Shown: one piece after another, positions 27,832 through 36,980 of the stretch
How the letters are laid out: every line of letters starts with the position of its first letter
How positions within the stretch are numbered: the first letter of the stretch is position 1
Origin: Halobacillus halophilus DSM 2266
Lineage (GTDB): Bacteria; Bacillota; Bacilli; Bacillales; Halobacillaceae
Length of the DNA stretch: 64,000 bases
Direction of reading: 5' to 3'
Assembly (NCBI RefSeq): GCF_000284515.1
Contig: NC_017668.1
Coordinates: 1,240,001 to 1,304,000, forward strand
Made by a program: the position numbers and the translations under genes
Notes under the pieces: model-generated
Told to the model about the DNA's origin: nothing
What the model saw: only the letters and a program-made list of their open reading frames with translations
Database searches by the model: none

Positions 27832-28596
27832 TTAAGGCTGAAGAAAAATAGCTTCAAGCGGAGGATCGCCACCAGCTAAGCCGACGGCCACAGCTGTATA
27901 AGCCTGATTAGGACTTAAGGTTACATTTGGAATAGTTAAAGCTGTCTGATTTGTTCCTGCCACGCGGACTTCAAGATTAGCGGTCGTCGGCGGCAGGGTC
28001 AAGTAACGGGTAGCTTTTCCGAATGGTACATTACGGAAGAGCACATCTCCACCCTGTACCGCAATATCTACGTTCGGTGCATTTGGTGATAAGTGCCAGA
28101 AGCGTACCTTGGCATTTCCAGACGAGATGCTGTCGTTGTCTGCGACGGCAATCAGCCGCAGGTTGTTTAGCCTGCCGGCAGCAGCCACCGTGTACATATT
28201 ACCTGCTTCGACCGAGACGTTTTGCGATAAGACCGGCTGATTCGTTTCTCCAGCAGGATAAATATCGATTCGATACTGGCCTGCAGGGACACTTAAATAT
28301 TCACTTTGCTGCTTATACGTAACGCCTTCGAGGACCTTCTGACCGTTTACATAAATATCTACGGCCGGAGCATCCGGTGAAGCGTGTAAGACACGGACCT
28401 TCGCTTCACTGTTCATCCCCATCATGCCGGAGTTTTCGCCGCGTTCCTGCATCATGATCCAGCGTTGCATACATTCTAAATGTCTTTGATAATAATAAAT
28501 GTGCTTCTGAGGATCGGAATACTTATAATAATTTGACAGCATATCGTACTTGGCAGCATTCCACGCTAATTGATCACAAGGGTCATAGTTATACAT
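27832..28596 (-). CDS. DUF4397-domain protein
   Basis: A 254-residue protein with an aromatic N-terminal part (residues 1-60, YYKYSDPQKHIYYYQRH) and two DUF4397 beta-sandwich units. Each has the same phrase: VRVLHASPDAPAVDIYVNGQ (about 68-87) and VRFWHLSPNAPNVDIAVQGG (about 164-183). DUF4397 modules are found in surface or spore-associated proteins of bacilli; no catalytic role is known. No signal peptide is seen, which with the Tyr-rich N-terminus may suggest a spore-coat location (inference). ATG at 28596 follows AAAGGAG. Confidence 0.85.
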   Translation of the reverse strand: MYNYDPCDQLAWNAAKYDMLSNYYKYSDPQKHIYYYQRHLECMQRWIMMQERGENSGMMGMNSEAKVRVLHASPDAPAVDIYVNGQKVLEGVTYKQQSEYLSVPAGQYRIDIYPAGETNQPVLSQNVSVEAGNMYTVAAAGRLNNLRLIAVADNDSISSGNAKVRFWHLSPNAPNVDIAVQGGDVLFRNVPFGKATRYLTLPPTTANLEVRVAGTNQTALTIPNVTLSPNQAYTAVAVGLAGGDPPLEAIFLQP

Positions 28597-28718
28597 GGGC
28601 AGGCTCCTTTCATAAAATAACTCCCCAAATAAGCTTATTCAAATTCTCAGAAATGAGACCCTCGTTTTTAAAATCCAGCCCTAAGACTTAATAGAATGAG
28701 GTAGATGATAGAGGTCTT

Positions 28719-28870
28719 GAACTACCCCCACTTACTCGCTGACACTCCTTGAAGTTGGGGGATTCCTAAGAGCACGAACCTAACGGTTCGTTCAAATGAT
28801 TAGGCTAGCCCCGTCGCACCGACGGTTGTAAGGATTCTTTGAATCTCCTTCAATATATTGAAGCTCGCAT
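28719..28870 (-). ncRNA. Probable TnpB guide RNA (omega RNA)
   Basis: In TnpB elements the guide RNA overlaps the 3' end of tnpB and runs off the right end, so that flanking DNA supplies the guide. The right-end hairpins described for this element lie exactly there. The RNA itself is inferred from the family; only its position and hairpins are seen. Confidence 0.4.
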
Positions 28871-29921
28871 TTAGGTCGCGGTCGTGGTGGCAGCCGCAAT
28901 CTGGGCAATCCCACGTTCGAACAGCGAGATTCTTTACCTCACTGTTTTGGTATCCGCACTTGGAACACAGCTGTGAACTCGCAAAAACTTTCGATACGGT
29001 TACCAACTGCTTCCCGTACCACTTTGCTTTGTATTCGAGCATAGACGTGAACATCGACCAGCTCACATCACTAATCGATTTGGATCGTTTTCGGTTTTTG
29101 AGCATATTGGAAATTTGGAGATTTTCTACACCGATCACATCGTGGTTTTTGATGATTTCGGTAGAAATCTTATGCAGATAATCTTTGCGGGAGTTCGCTA
29201 TCTTCTCGTGAAGTCTAGCTACTTTAATACGTTGCTTATGCCAATTCGAAGATCCCTTTTCCCTTCGGGAAAGGATACGTTGAGCTTTTGCTAGTTTCTT
29301 TTCGGTCTTACGTAGGTATCGTGGATTTTGATAGGTGGTGCCATTCGAGAGAGCAGCGAAGTCTTTCAATCCGAGATCAATGCCAACATAAGTGTTGGAT
29401 TTAGGAAGTTCCTGAATATCTGTTTTAACAAGAATGGATACAGAATATTTTCCGGTCGGATTGCGGCGAACCGTCGCACTCAAGATGCGACCTTTCACTT
29501 CACGGCTCTTGGCAAATCTCACAAGCCCCAGCTTAGGCAGCTTGATTTTGCGATCCTGGATGGCAATATTTCCGTTTGTGCATTTTGTGGTGTAGGACTG
29601 GACTCTGTTCTTCTTTGATTTGAACCGTGGAGCTTGGTTTTGCTTTTTGAAAAACCGTTCATAAGCGTCAGAAAGATGTTTGACCGACGTTTGGATGGCC
29701 GTGCTATCCACTTCCTTTAACCAAAGGAATTCTCTTTTAAGCTTGGGTAGTTGTTTGGAACAAGTAGAGTAACTCAAACCTTTTCCGGTTTCCTTGTAGG
29801 CACTGCTCCATTCGGAGAGGAAATGATTGAAGACAAAACGAGCGCAACCGATTGTCTTAGCGATGAGCGATTCTTGGGTTTTATTTGGATAGATACGAAA
29901 GTTATACGCTTTATGCTTCAA
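28800..29921 (-). CDS. tnpB: RNA-guided endonuclease TnpB (IS605 OrfB family)
   Basis: A 373-residue TnpB. It starts [16 protein letters not shown] with the N-terminal helix-turn-helix. The RuvC acids are Asp in [10 protein letters not shown], Glu in [10 protein letters not shown] and Asp in [10 protein letters not shown]. The zinc ribbon is CSKCGYQ followed by CPDCGC. All three catalytic acids and four cysteines are intact, so it may cut DNA matching its guide next to its target motif. TTG at 29921 lies 8 bases after AGGAGG. It has no tnpA partner. Confidence 0.93.
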   Translation of the reverse strand: MKHKAYNFRIYPNKTQESLIAKTIGCARFVFNHFLSEWSSAYKETGKGLSYSTCSKQLPKLKREFLWLKEVDSTAIQTSVKHLSDAYERFFKKQNQAPRFKSKKNRVQSYTTKCTNGNIAIQDRKIKLPKLGLVRFAKSREVKGRILSATVRRNPTGKYSVSILVKTDIQELPKSNTYVGIDLGLKDFAALSNGTTYQNPRYLRKTEKKLAKAQRILSRREKGSSNWHKQRIKVARLHEKIANSRKDYLHKISTEIIKNHDVIGVENLQISNMLKNRKRSKSISDVSWSMFTSMLEYKAKWYGKQLVTVSKVFASSQLCSKCGYQNSEVKNLAVRTWDCPDCGCHHDRDLNASFNILKEIQRILTTVGATGLA

Positions 29922-30138
29922 CCTTTCCACCTCCTAATAAGGAACATACGTTCTTACTTTAGGATATCACGGAAGGGAGAATATTCAAAGGCATTCGCCT
30001 TACGGCGATGGCATTCATCTCCCCCTTGCCACCGGTCTTCGACACGGCGCTTGAAGAGGGAGTCTTCTGCCGATGAATGATAAAAACGAGATATGATACA
30101 ATGAATCATAATAACTATGTGTTAAAGTAGGTGAAGTT

Positions 30139-31116
30139 TTGGTTAATATGAAAGACGTAGCCAGGGAAGCTGGTGTAGGCCTTGGTACCGTTTCTAGAGT
30201 TCTGAATAAAAATGGTCCTGTGAAAGAAGCTACCCGTCTGAAAGTAGAAAGGGCGATTGAAACTTTAAAATATAAGCCGAATGAAGTCGCTCGAAACTTT
30301 AAAATGCAGCAGTCTCAATCGGTTGCACTCATTGTTCCTACGATTTGGCATCCTTTCTTCTCGAATTTCGCTTATCATCTGGAGAAGAAACTTTCCGAGA
30401 ACGGATATAAGATGATTCTTTGTAATTCGCAAAGTGATGTAGATAAAGAGATTAATTATATTTCTATGTTAGAGAAAAACAAAATTGATGGTCTGGTTGC
30501 CATTACGTACAGCTATGATCTGGACCAGTATATATCCAGCGATTTGCCGATTGTGAGCATCGACCGTCACTTTACAGAGGATGTAGTATATGTAACGAGT
30601 GATAATGAAAGCGGCGGCCGTATCGCTGCTGATGAATTGATGAAGCGAGGTTGTAAAGAAATTGCTTTTCTAGGCAGTCTCTCCAGCATTAAAAATGAAT
30701 CCATGAGACGACGCCAGGGATTTGAAAATGAAGTGAAAAAGCATAACTTTCCGCACCGTATTCTCGAACTGGAAGAACCTGTTCATGACATTGCAGGGAG
30801 TGTCCGTCAGTTTTTTGAGGAGTATCCTGAAGTAGACGGAGTTTTCGCGATGAACGATAAATGGGCGAGAATTATCATTGAAGAATTGAAAGCCAAAGGT
30901 AAAAAAGTTCCTGAGGATGTCCAGGTGATCGGCTACGACGGCGTAACCCCGAGTAAAGAAGAGGAATTAACATTCTCAACGATTAAACAGCCTGTGCCGC
31001 TTATGGCAGAGAAAGCAACACAAGCCTTGATGCAAATCATTCAGGACGAACCTGGGGAAGAAAAGATCATTCTGCCGGTCGAATTTTTTGCTGGAAATAG
31101 TACAAAAAAGTATTGA
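30139..31116 (+). CDS. LacI-family sucrose operon repressor (ScrR-like)
   Basis: A 325-residue LacI-type regulator. The DNA-binding part is NMKDVAREAGVGLGTVSRVL and the hinge is NEVARNFKMQQSQS. The effector domain ends GYDGVTPSKEEELTFSTIKQ. It stands upstream of a sucrose PTS gene and a GH32 hydrolase, with two identical 22-bp palindromes between, so it most likely represses them until sucrose (or sucrose-6-phosphate) is present. Start TTG at 30139 follows GTAGGTGA; ATG at 30148 is an alternative. The TnpB element ends just upstream. Confidence 0.87.
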   Translation: MVNMKDVAREAGVGLGTVSRVLNKNGPVKEATRLKVERAIETLKYKPNEVARNFKMQQSQSVALIVPTIWHPFFSNFAYHLEKKLSENGYKMILCNSQSDVDKEINYISMLEKNKIDGLVAITYSYDLDQYISSDLPIVSIDRHFTEDVVYVTSDNESGGRIAADELMKRGCKEIAFLGSLSSIKNESMRRRQGFENEVKKHNFPHRILELEEPVHDIAGSVRQFFEEYPEVDGVFAMNDKWARIIIEELKAKGKKVPEDVQVIGYDGVTPSKEEELTFSTIKQPVPLMAEKATQALMQIIQDEPGEEKIILPVEFFAGNSTKKY

Positions 31117-31151
31117 CATATGTTACTGAAAGCGATAACATTTGATGTATC

Positions 31152-31183
31152 AGAAAAAGCGATTTCTAGAGTCGCTTTTCTTT
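31152..31183 (+). terminator. Terminator of the repressor gene
   Basis: AAAAAGCGA and TCGCTTTTC around a 9-base loop, followed by T-rich sequence. Confidence 0.65.
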
Positions 31184-31189
31184 AAAACG

Positions 31190-31213
31190 AAAAGTGGAAA
31201 CGTTTCCACTTTT
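31190..31213 (+). promoter_or_regulatory. Operator O1 of the sucrose locus
   Basis: The perfect palindrome AAAGTGGAAACGTTTCCACT and its last two T extend to 24 bp with one more A/T pair. The CG-centred GGAAACGTTTCC core is typical of LacI-family sites. Confidence 0.85.
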
Positions 31214-31262
31214 TGCTCAGTCGTTTTGAATAGGCCGCAAACGTTGCTTTATTTTTTACCCT

Positions 31263-31284
31263 AAAGTGGAAACGTTTCCACTTT
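31263..31284 (+). promoter_or_regulatory. Operator O2 of the sucrose locus
   Basis: A 22-bp perfect palindrome identical to O1, centred 72 bp downstream and about 35 bp before the EIIBC start codon. The pair, about seven helical turns apart, would allow looping by a repressor tetramer (inference). Confidence 0.85.
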
Positions 31285-31318
31285 GTAGAATGACTTAGAA
31301 TTTTAGGAGGGGAATGGA

Positions 31319-32737
31319 ATGGCTAGAAACCCTAAAGCAGTTGCCGTTGCCGTACTGGAAGCTTTTGGCGGAAGAGAGAATATTTATAAGGTGTCTCACT
31401 GTGCCACCAGGTTGCGAGTAGAATTGCATGATGATAAGAAAATGAATAAACAGGCTTTTGATTCCATTGAAGGGGTGAATGGCTACTTTTTTCAAAGCGG
31501 CCAGCACCAGGTTATTCTGGGCACAGGTTTTGTAAATAAAGTATTTGCTGAATTTGAGAAGATGGGCATCGCTGAATCTCAAGGAGAGAAGGAAGAAGAA
31601 GAAAGCACTTCAAATAAAGGGAAAATGCAGCAGCTGACCAAAACATTCGCCGACATCTTTATTCCAGTTATTCCTGTACTAATCGCAACGGGTCTTTTAA
31701 TGGGCTTACGTGGATTATTAATTAATGGGTTTGGAATGGAAATGTCCGGTACGATTTTGAAATTATCCCAAGTTCTAACAGACACGGCCTTTACCTTTAT
31801 TCCTGTACTAGTCACTTGGTCGGCTATGAAAAAATTCGGAGGATCTCCGGTTATCGGTGTGGCTCTCGGGTTAATGCTTGTTGCCCCTCAGCTTCCCGAT
31901 AAATGGGCCGTATCTTTTGGAGAGGCCGAACCGCTCCTGCTGCCATTCTTAGGTTTCGATATTCCGATTACAGGAATGCAAAGTTCCATTCTTCCAGCTG
32001 TATTTATGGGCTGGTTAGCCGCTAAAATTGAAAAGAGCGCGAGAAAATACATTCCAGAAGTACTGGATTTAATATTAACACCGTTTGTCACCTTGCTTTT
32101 CTCGCTTATTCTAGGTCTGGTTATGGTCGGGCCACTGATCTTAGGAATTGAAAATCTAATTACTTCAGGCATCATGTACTTTTTCGAACTACCCTTTGGG
32201 TTAGGCGGGTTTATCTACGGAGGCGCCATTCAGTTCTTAGCCATCACGGGTATGCACCACACGATTGTACCAATTACCGTGAAGATGGTTGCCGAGACAG
32301 GCTATGACTTGATCAACCCGATAGGTACCGCGGCCATTGCCGGACAGGCTGGTGCTGCGCTTGCTGTGGTCCTCCAGCAGAAAAACCGGATTAAGCGATC
32401 CAATATGTTTGGTTCTGTCATTCCGGCATTCTTAGGAATCACGGAGCCCGTCATGTTCGCCATTAACCTGCCAAAAGTAAAACCGTTTTTATTCGGATGT
32501 TTAGGTGGAGCTGTCGGTGGCGGTCTGGCTTCGATTCTGGGAATTGCTGCTGCAGGAACAGGATCGACAATGCTTCCAGGACTTCTGTTATACATTGGAG
32601 GCGGCTTCTTCCAGTACATTTTAGTTATTCTTGTCGCTTTAGCCGTATCCTTCCTGGTAACATTCTTCGTCTATCGTGAAAAACAGGAGGAAGAAGTGGA
32701 GCATCCTGAGATGAACTATGATGTGAAACATGGTTAA
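31319..32737 (+). CDS. PTS sucrose-specific EIIBC component
   Basis: A 472-residue permease that takes up and phosphorylates a glucoside, most likely sucrose. The EIIB domain (1-85) has the phosphorylated cysteine in VSHCATRLR (Cys28). A charged linker (EKEEEESTSNKGK) leads to an EIIC domain with about ten membrane helices. The motif ITGMHHTIVPI and the substrate loop GITEPVMFAINLP are intact. It needs an EIIA from elsewhere. The sucrose-6-phosphate hydrolase downstream supports the substrate. ATG follows AGGAGGGG. Confidence 0.9.
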   Translation: MARNPKAVAVAVLEAFGGRENIYKVSHCATRLRVELHDDKKMNKQAFDSIEGVNGYFFQSGQHQVILGTGFVNKVFAEFEKMGIAESQGEKEEEESTSNKGKMQQLTKTFADIFIPVIPVLIATGLLMGLRGLLINGFGMEMSGTILKLSQVLTDTAFTFIPVLVTWSAMKKFGGSPVIGVALGLMLVAPQLPDKWAVSFGEAEPLLLPFLGFDIPITGMQSSILPAVFMGWLAAKIEKSARKYIPEVLDLILTPFVTLLFSLILGLVMVGPLILGIENLITSGIMYFFELPFGLGGFIYGGAIQFLAITGMHHTIVPITVKMVAETGYDLINPIGTAAIAGQAGAALAVVLQQKNRIKRSNMFGSVIPAFLGITEPVMFAINLPKVKPFLFGCLGGAVGGGLASILGIAAAGTGSTMLPGLLLYIGGGFFQYILVILVALAVSFLVTFFVYREKQEEEVEHPEMNYDVKHG

Positions 32738-32915
32738 TTGGTAAGTACACCAGTGAATTTACTAATTCTACGTGTGAGTTACGCTGACTAAATTCTAAAA
32801 CAGGTGGGTCGGGGAAAGGTGATTTTCCCTGCTCGCCCTTTGTCCATTGTGGATAATTGTGCACGCCATCATTCTTTTTCAACCCCCTAAATACAAAAAA
32901 AGGAAGGAGCCCCTT

Positions 32916-34370
32916 ATGACCCAGCTTATAGACTTTTCTAACCGTCAAAATCGATTTTTATCGCTGACGGATGTATCCAGCCAGTATTTGCAAATGATTG
33001 AAGGCAAAACCAAACAGGATCCTTACTATCCAACCTATCATGTGGCTCCTCACCATGGATTACTGAACGATCCGAACGGATTATCTTTTTTCAACGGGAA
33101 ACATCACATCTTTTATCAATGGTTCCCCCTCGGTCCAGTTCACGGCCTTAAGCACTGGTATCACGTATCTACGGAAGATTTCATCCATTTTGAGGACCAC
33201 GGCATCGCTCTTTATCCTGATTGTGAGTTTGATTCCCATGGATGCTTTTCTGGAGCGGCCTTTGCAGAAGGCGGAATGCTTCACCTTTTCTATACAGGAA
33301 ACCACGTGACAGAAGAGGGCATACCGAATCCAAGTCAAGTGTACGCCTCGATGGATAAGCATTTGAATATTACAAAAGGGCGTCCTATCGCTCATGCACC
33401 TGCTCCAGGATTCACCCATAACTTTCGCGATCCTGTCGTTTTTAAACGAGAGAATATTTACTATATGCTGGTAGGAGGAGAAAACAAAGACGGGGAGGGG
33501 GCGCTGGCTCTTTATCAAGGAGAAAGTATGCAGCAGTTATCTTTTCAAGGAAAAGTGACCACAGACCTGCCGGATGCCGGGTATATGTGGGAATGCCCCA
33601 ACTACTTTGAGCAGGACGGGCGCGGGGTGTTCATCTTTTCTCCTCAGGGAGAGTTAGAAACCGATAAATATAACTTCAATAATGTGTTTTCTGTCGCTTA
33701 TGTGCTCAGTGATCCGCTGGATGTTCGCAAGCTTCACTATGAAGGGAAGCAGTACATTGAACTTGATAAAGGATTCGACTTTTATGCTCCTCAAACGTAT
33801 GAGGATGAACGGGGAAGAAGGATTCTAATAGGATGGCTCGGTAACTCGAAAAGCGATTACCCAACGGATGAGAATATGTGGGCACACATGCTGACGATTC
33901 CCCGGCAAGTTACCCTTCAGAGGAACCGCCTCGTTCAACAGCCGCTGGAGGAATTGAAGAAATTGCGTCTAGGTGCAGAAACACTGGAACAGGAACATAA
34001 CTTAAGCTCGCGGGCGTTTGAGCTGGAGTTATCCGTAGATCCAGACTTTACTCTAACTTTCAGCAATCGTAAAGGTGAATCTGTCACCTTCTCCTCGAAT
34101 GGGGAGGAATATTGCCTGGATCGCTCTGACATGACTCATACGTTTGCAGAAACCTACGGAACGAAGCGATATGCTCTACGAAAATATAAAGAAAATCATC
34201 GCATCCGTTTGTTTATGGATTCTTCGAGTCTGGAAATCTTTTGTGATTATGGCGAAACCGTCTTTACCAGCCGTATATTCATAGAGGATCTGGAATACTT
34301 GAAGTCAGATGGGGCTTCCGGTACCCTATACAACCTCGGGTCTATTACACTTGAAGCGCAGAATGGATGA
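32916..34370 (+). CDS. Sucrose-6-phosphate hydrolase (GH32)
   Basis: A 484-residue cytoplasmic beta-fructosidase that splits sucrose-6-phosphate into glucose-6-phosphate and fructose. The nucleophile motif is LLNDPNGLSFFNG near residue 51, FRDPVVF carries the RDP motif and WECPNYF the acid/base glutamate. A C-terminal beta-sandwich (about 360-484) includes DSSSLEIFCDYGE. ATG at 32916 follows AAGGAAGGAG. The 178-bp gap behind the EIIBC gene holds a GC-rich inverted stretch (32805-32842) but no clear promoter, so it is probably in the same operon. Confidence 0.92.
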   Translation: MTQLIDFSNRQNRFLSLTDVSSQYLQMIEGKTKQDPYYPTYHVAPHHGLLNDPNGLSFFNGKHHIFYQWFPLGPVHGLKHWYHVSTEDFIHFEDHGIALYPDCEFDSHGCFSGAAFAEGGMLHLFYTGNHVTEEGIPNPSQVYASMDKHLNITKGRPIAHAPAPGFTHNFRDPVVFKRENIYYMLVGGENKDGEGALALYQGESMQQLSFQGKVTTDLPDAGYMWECPNYFEQDGRGVFIFSPQGELETDKYNFNNVFSVAYVLSDPLDVRKLHYEGKQYIELDKGFDFYAPQTYEDERGRRILIGWLGNSKSDYPTDENMWAHMLTIPRQVTLQRNRLVQQPLEELKKLRLGAETLEQEHNLSSRAFELELSVDPDFTLTFSNRKGESVTFSSNGEEYCLDRSDMTHTFAETYGTKRYALRKYKENHRIRLFMDSSSLEIFCDYGETVFTSRIFIEDLEYLKSDGASGTLYNLGSITLEAQNG

Positions 34371-34467
34371 TCAAGCCTCCTTGGATTTTCAACTGGAATG
34401 AAACCAAGCGGAGATCTGCTTTTTTAGAATGGTGTAGCTGAAAAACAAATGAGACGATCTCTTCACT

Positions 34468-34506
34468 CAAAAAAAGCGGAAGGACCAACCAGTCCTTCCG
34501 CTTTTG
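34468..34506 (+). terminator. Terminator of the sucrose operon
   Basis: AAAAGCGGAAGGAC, loop CAACCA and GTCCTTCCGCTTTT. Confidence 0.85.
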
Positions 34507-34540
34507 CTAATTGATTTTCATTTAATAGTTATTCAACAAA

Positions 34541-35015
34541 AGGGCCGGATTATTGAAGACTCAGTTTTTGTGGAGATAGGGGCTCCAGGGAACGGCTCGC
34601 TTTCCGCGGCTCTGCACGACGCAGGGTCGTTCGACGTTGCCACAGGACGTGGCGGGCTTAGTCGAACATCCCTTGCGCTGAGTCTCCTCAGGCTGGCGCC
34701 TTCCGGGGCCTCACCTGTCATGTTCATCTCGCAGGAGTCTTCGCCGTTCCCTTCCGCTCTTTGCGATCATGGAGCGCTCAAAAATCTCTGCATAATCGCC
34801 TTCCAATGAACATGGATCATCTATAATCCACCTTGGGTTTTTAATGTTTGTTTACGTGTGGGAACCCTGTTATAGAAGCATTTGAGGCAGATACAATATA
34901 GCTCCTTCTCCTATAGTAGGCTCCGTTTCACCAGATATCGTAGCCGTCCTCATCTATTGTTTGCAACGGCCCCAACTATCTCGAAACTGAGTCTTCCACA
35001 AACAGGAGTTTGTCT
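34541..35015. repeat. Palindromic composite element, copy C (type 1 end, X, linker, decayed Y, type 2 end)
   Basis: The left end is AGGGCCGGATTATTGAAGAC, the right end ATCTCGAAACTGAGTCTTCC followed by AAACAGGAG. X (34570-34770) carries GACGCAGGGTCGTTCGACGT and the CCACAGGACGTGG hairpin. The Y half has decayed: the framing GGTGGGG is lost. No gene is evident from 34507 to 35083. Confidence 0.75.
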
Positions 35016-35083
35016 TTAAGAATTATCATGGAGTTTTTTGGGTATATAATTGAAACAATCTGTAGATTTAGTTACGGGTTGTC

Positions 35084-35947
35084 TTATTTATGATCAGATG
35101 ATCGCAGTAGTGGAAGCGTGCAGCAGCGGAAGGATCCGCCTGATTTTATAATTTCAGAGAAATCAATGGGAATGATTTGGAAACCCTTTGAATGCAGCTC
35201 ATCGTTCAATCGTTGGTTCTGAGGAAGAGTAATGAGTTTTCCTTCATCAATGGAAAGAACATTCGGCCCCATATGGAATTGCTCCTCCCGAGTTACCGGA
35301 ATCAAATTGAACCTGGACTGAAGCTTATCCAATCCACTATCAGTAAAAGAAGGAGGATAAACGAGAGCTGTATGATCACTAATAATATTAAATACACAAT
35401 CAAGATGAAGAATATCATCCTCAAGGTCCAGCGGTTCAATCGTATAGGAAGGGAGTTGTTCACGTAACGTTTCGATCGACTCAGAGGAAGTACGCCCGCT
35501 TTTTCCAATCCAAATAGTCTTTCCGTCAATTAACACGTCCCCGCCCTCGATGGAAGAAAGAAACGGTTCCTGGAAAGGAATCGAATTTTCATAAAGCCAC
35601 TCTTTCAACAGCGAAGTTTCTTCAAGCCGCACTTCCTCATTCATTGAAGCCACGAAGAGTTGATCATGAATCACAAAGGCAATGTCTCTCGTGAAGACCT
35701 GCTCGTGTAATTCAGGGTGAGCAGAAAGTTCAACCACTTCAACACCATGCTCTTTCAGCACATGAACAAAAGTCTCGTGTTGATCAAGCGCTCGCGGAAT
35801 ATCGATATTGACGTCTTCATAATGTTTTTGCGTTTCATTAATAACAGTCGATATTTTCATAAAGGATGGTTTTGCAACCAGCACTTTTTTTAAAGCAGAA
35901 TATTCCGTTCTGCAATGAATTCTATTGCTCAGTGTGCATTCCTTCAT
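35084..35947 (-). CDS. Dimethylarginine dimethylaminohydrolase-like enzyme
   Basis: A 287-residue amidinotransferase-fold protein. The residues expected for DDAH are present: FTRDIAF with substrate-binding Asp, EGGDVLIDG, the catalytic His in LHLDCVFNI and the catalytic Cys in GGSFRCCTLPL near the C-terminus. Such enzymes release citrulline from (methyl)arginine; close relatives in bacilli include YkgA. The true substrate cannot be told. ATG at 35947 lies 8 bases after GGAGG, so two earlier in-frame ATGs are rejected. Confidence 0.88.
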   Translation of the reverse strand: MKECTLSNRIHCRTEYSALKKVLVAKPSFMKISTVINETQKHYEDVNIDIPRALDQHETFVHVLKEHGVEVVELSAHPELHEQVFTRDIAFVIHDQLFVASMNEEVRLEETSLLKEWLYENSIPFQEPFLSSIEGGDVLIDGKTIWIGKSGRTSSESIETLREQLPSYTIEPLDLEDDILHLDCVFNIISDHTALVYPPSFTDSGLDKLQSRFNLIPVTREEQFHMGPNVLSIDEGKLITLPQNQRLNDELHSKGFQIIPIDFSEIIKSGGSFRCCTLPLLRSSDHK

Positions 35948-36042
35948 CTTCATAACCTCCATCTTGCGCTTTCATGGTTAATTCCCCGGGTCATCCTTCC
36001 TAAAACCTTCAAAAATAAGGAAATGGACTCATTCTATGTAAG

Positions 36043-36073
36043 AAGCTCAAAGTTATAAAATACTTTGAGCTTC
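36043..36073 (-). terminator. Likely terminator of the gerP operon
   Basis: AAGCTCAAAGTA and TACTTTGAGCTT pair perfectly around a 6-base loop, after gerPF in the direction of transcription. The T run is poor. Confidence 0.55.
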
Positions 36074-36118
36074 TTCTATCCGTTTATACACTATTAGTTT
36101 AACTCAAAATAAAGCAGC

Positions 36119-36337
36119 TTAAGCATTAGCGGTAACATTCTGGTCGTTAACATCAGGATCAAAAGGATTCGTAGAACTGATACCGTTGTTGCAGACAATC
36201 CAGTTTCCTGTGTTGAGGGCACCTGAACCCGCGTTTGTCTTTGAAGTACTCTTAGGTGAAAGATAGAAGGAATCCCCGAAGTTTACGACCCCGCCGCCGA
36301 CACTATTTATACTGATGGGACCGACTATGGCCGGCAT
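36119..36337 (-). CDS. gerPF: Spore germination protein GerPF
   Basis: 72 residues, starting MPAIVGPISINSVGGGVVNF and containing GDSFYLSPKSTSKTNAGSGA and NNGISSTN. This is the conserved GerPF/GerPA small-protein family. GerP proteins are laid down in the inner coat and help germinants cross to the inner-membrane receptors. It is the last gene of the six-gene operon, 69 bp after gerPE. Confidence 0.95.
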   Translation of the reverse strand: MPAIVGPISINSVGGGVVNFGDSFYLSPKSTSKTNAGSGALNTGNWIVCNNGISSTNPFDPDVNDQNVTANA

Positions 36338-36406
36338 TTATGATCGCCTCCTTCTTATAATTAGTTCGATTCGACGATATAGTTACAACCTATGCGAAAC
36401 AGTGAC

Positions 36407-36775
36407 CTATTGTTCGTCTCTCAAGACTCGGAAATGCTTTGTTCTAGAAAGGGAATCAATGTGTTCAATGCCTCCTACCTGCACGATTCCAGCAGTGGAA
36501 ACCCCGGTAACATGGATATCATTTACATAGATTGCCTGGTTTTGGTAATGGAAGGAAGGAACGGTAATAGGAGGTAAAGGTCTGGTGGGATGTAGAGAGA
36601 AAATTGGAAAATCTTCAAAGTTGAGCGAATTTGAAATAAATTCTGCTCCTTCTTTTTGGACAGCCAGCACTTTGGACCAGGGAGACGCCCGGTGCACATC
36701 TCCGATCGAAATATGAGAGGCGATCAATGCAGAGGTAATGTCAATTCCATCAACGTACACCATGCGGTTATACAT
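36407..36775 (-). CDS. gerPE: Spore germination protein GerPE
   Basis: 122 residues from the start MYNRMVYVDGIDI. The ISIGD and QVGGIEHIDSLSR segments recur in the family, and a proline-rich middle (HPTRPLPPITVP) is seen. ATG at 36775 overlaps the gerPD stop (ATGTATAA), which suggests coupled translation; longer frames to 36835 would run deep into gerPD. It is part of the GerP coat-permeability set. Confidence 0.85.
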   Translation of the reverse strand: MYNRMVYVDGIDITSALIASHISIGDVHRASPWSKVLAVQKEGAEFISNSLNFEDFPIFSLHPTRPLPPITVPSFHYQNQAIYVNDIHVTGVSTAGIVQVGGIEHIDSLSRTKHFRVLRDEQ

Positions 36776-36980
36776 TTTCACCATCATCCATGACCGCGGC
36801 TTCTCCTTCCGTTTCCATTGGCACATATGGACCAATGATCAAGGATTCCGGAGGTGTATCGAAATAGGATTGTAAGCGAATGGTTTTATTGTCGCCGATC
36901 AGAAAGACAGAGGAGGAAGAGACCGCTGTAACGCGGATCCGTCCAACATGGAGACCATAGTTGTGAACGATGTGATTCAT
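36768..36980 (-). CDS. gerPD: Spore germination protein GerPD
   Basis: 70 residues, starting MNHIVHNYGLHVGRIRVTAV with the SSSVFLIGDNKTI motif shared by GerPB and GerPD. Its ATG overlaps the gerPC stop by four bases (ATGA). Likely inner-coat component with the other GerP proteins. Confidence 0.92.
   Translation of the reverse strand: MNHIVHNYGLHVGRIRVTAVSSSSVFLIGDNKTIRLQSYFDTPPESLIIGPYVPMETEGEAAVMDDGENV

Larger units (their letters stand above)
28719..30070 (-). mobile_element. IS200/IS605-group element with lone tnpB
   Basis: A tnpB gene without tnpA. Past its stop the minus strand holds the hairpin CGAACCGTTAGGTTCG, then CCCCCAACTTC...AGTGGGGGTAGTTCAAG, the usual right-end layout ending near 28719. 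The other end, about 29975-30070, holds a small hairpin CGCCTTACGGCG and inverted ATTCATC and GATGAAT. Exact ends are not certain. Without TnpA it cannot move alone. It sits directly upstream of the sucrose repressor gene. Confidence 0.75.
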
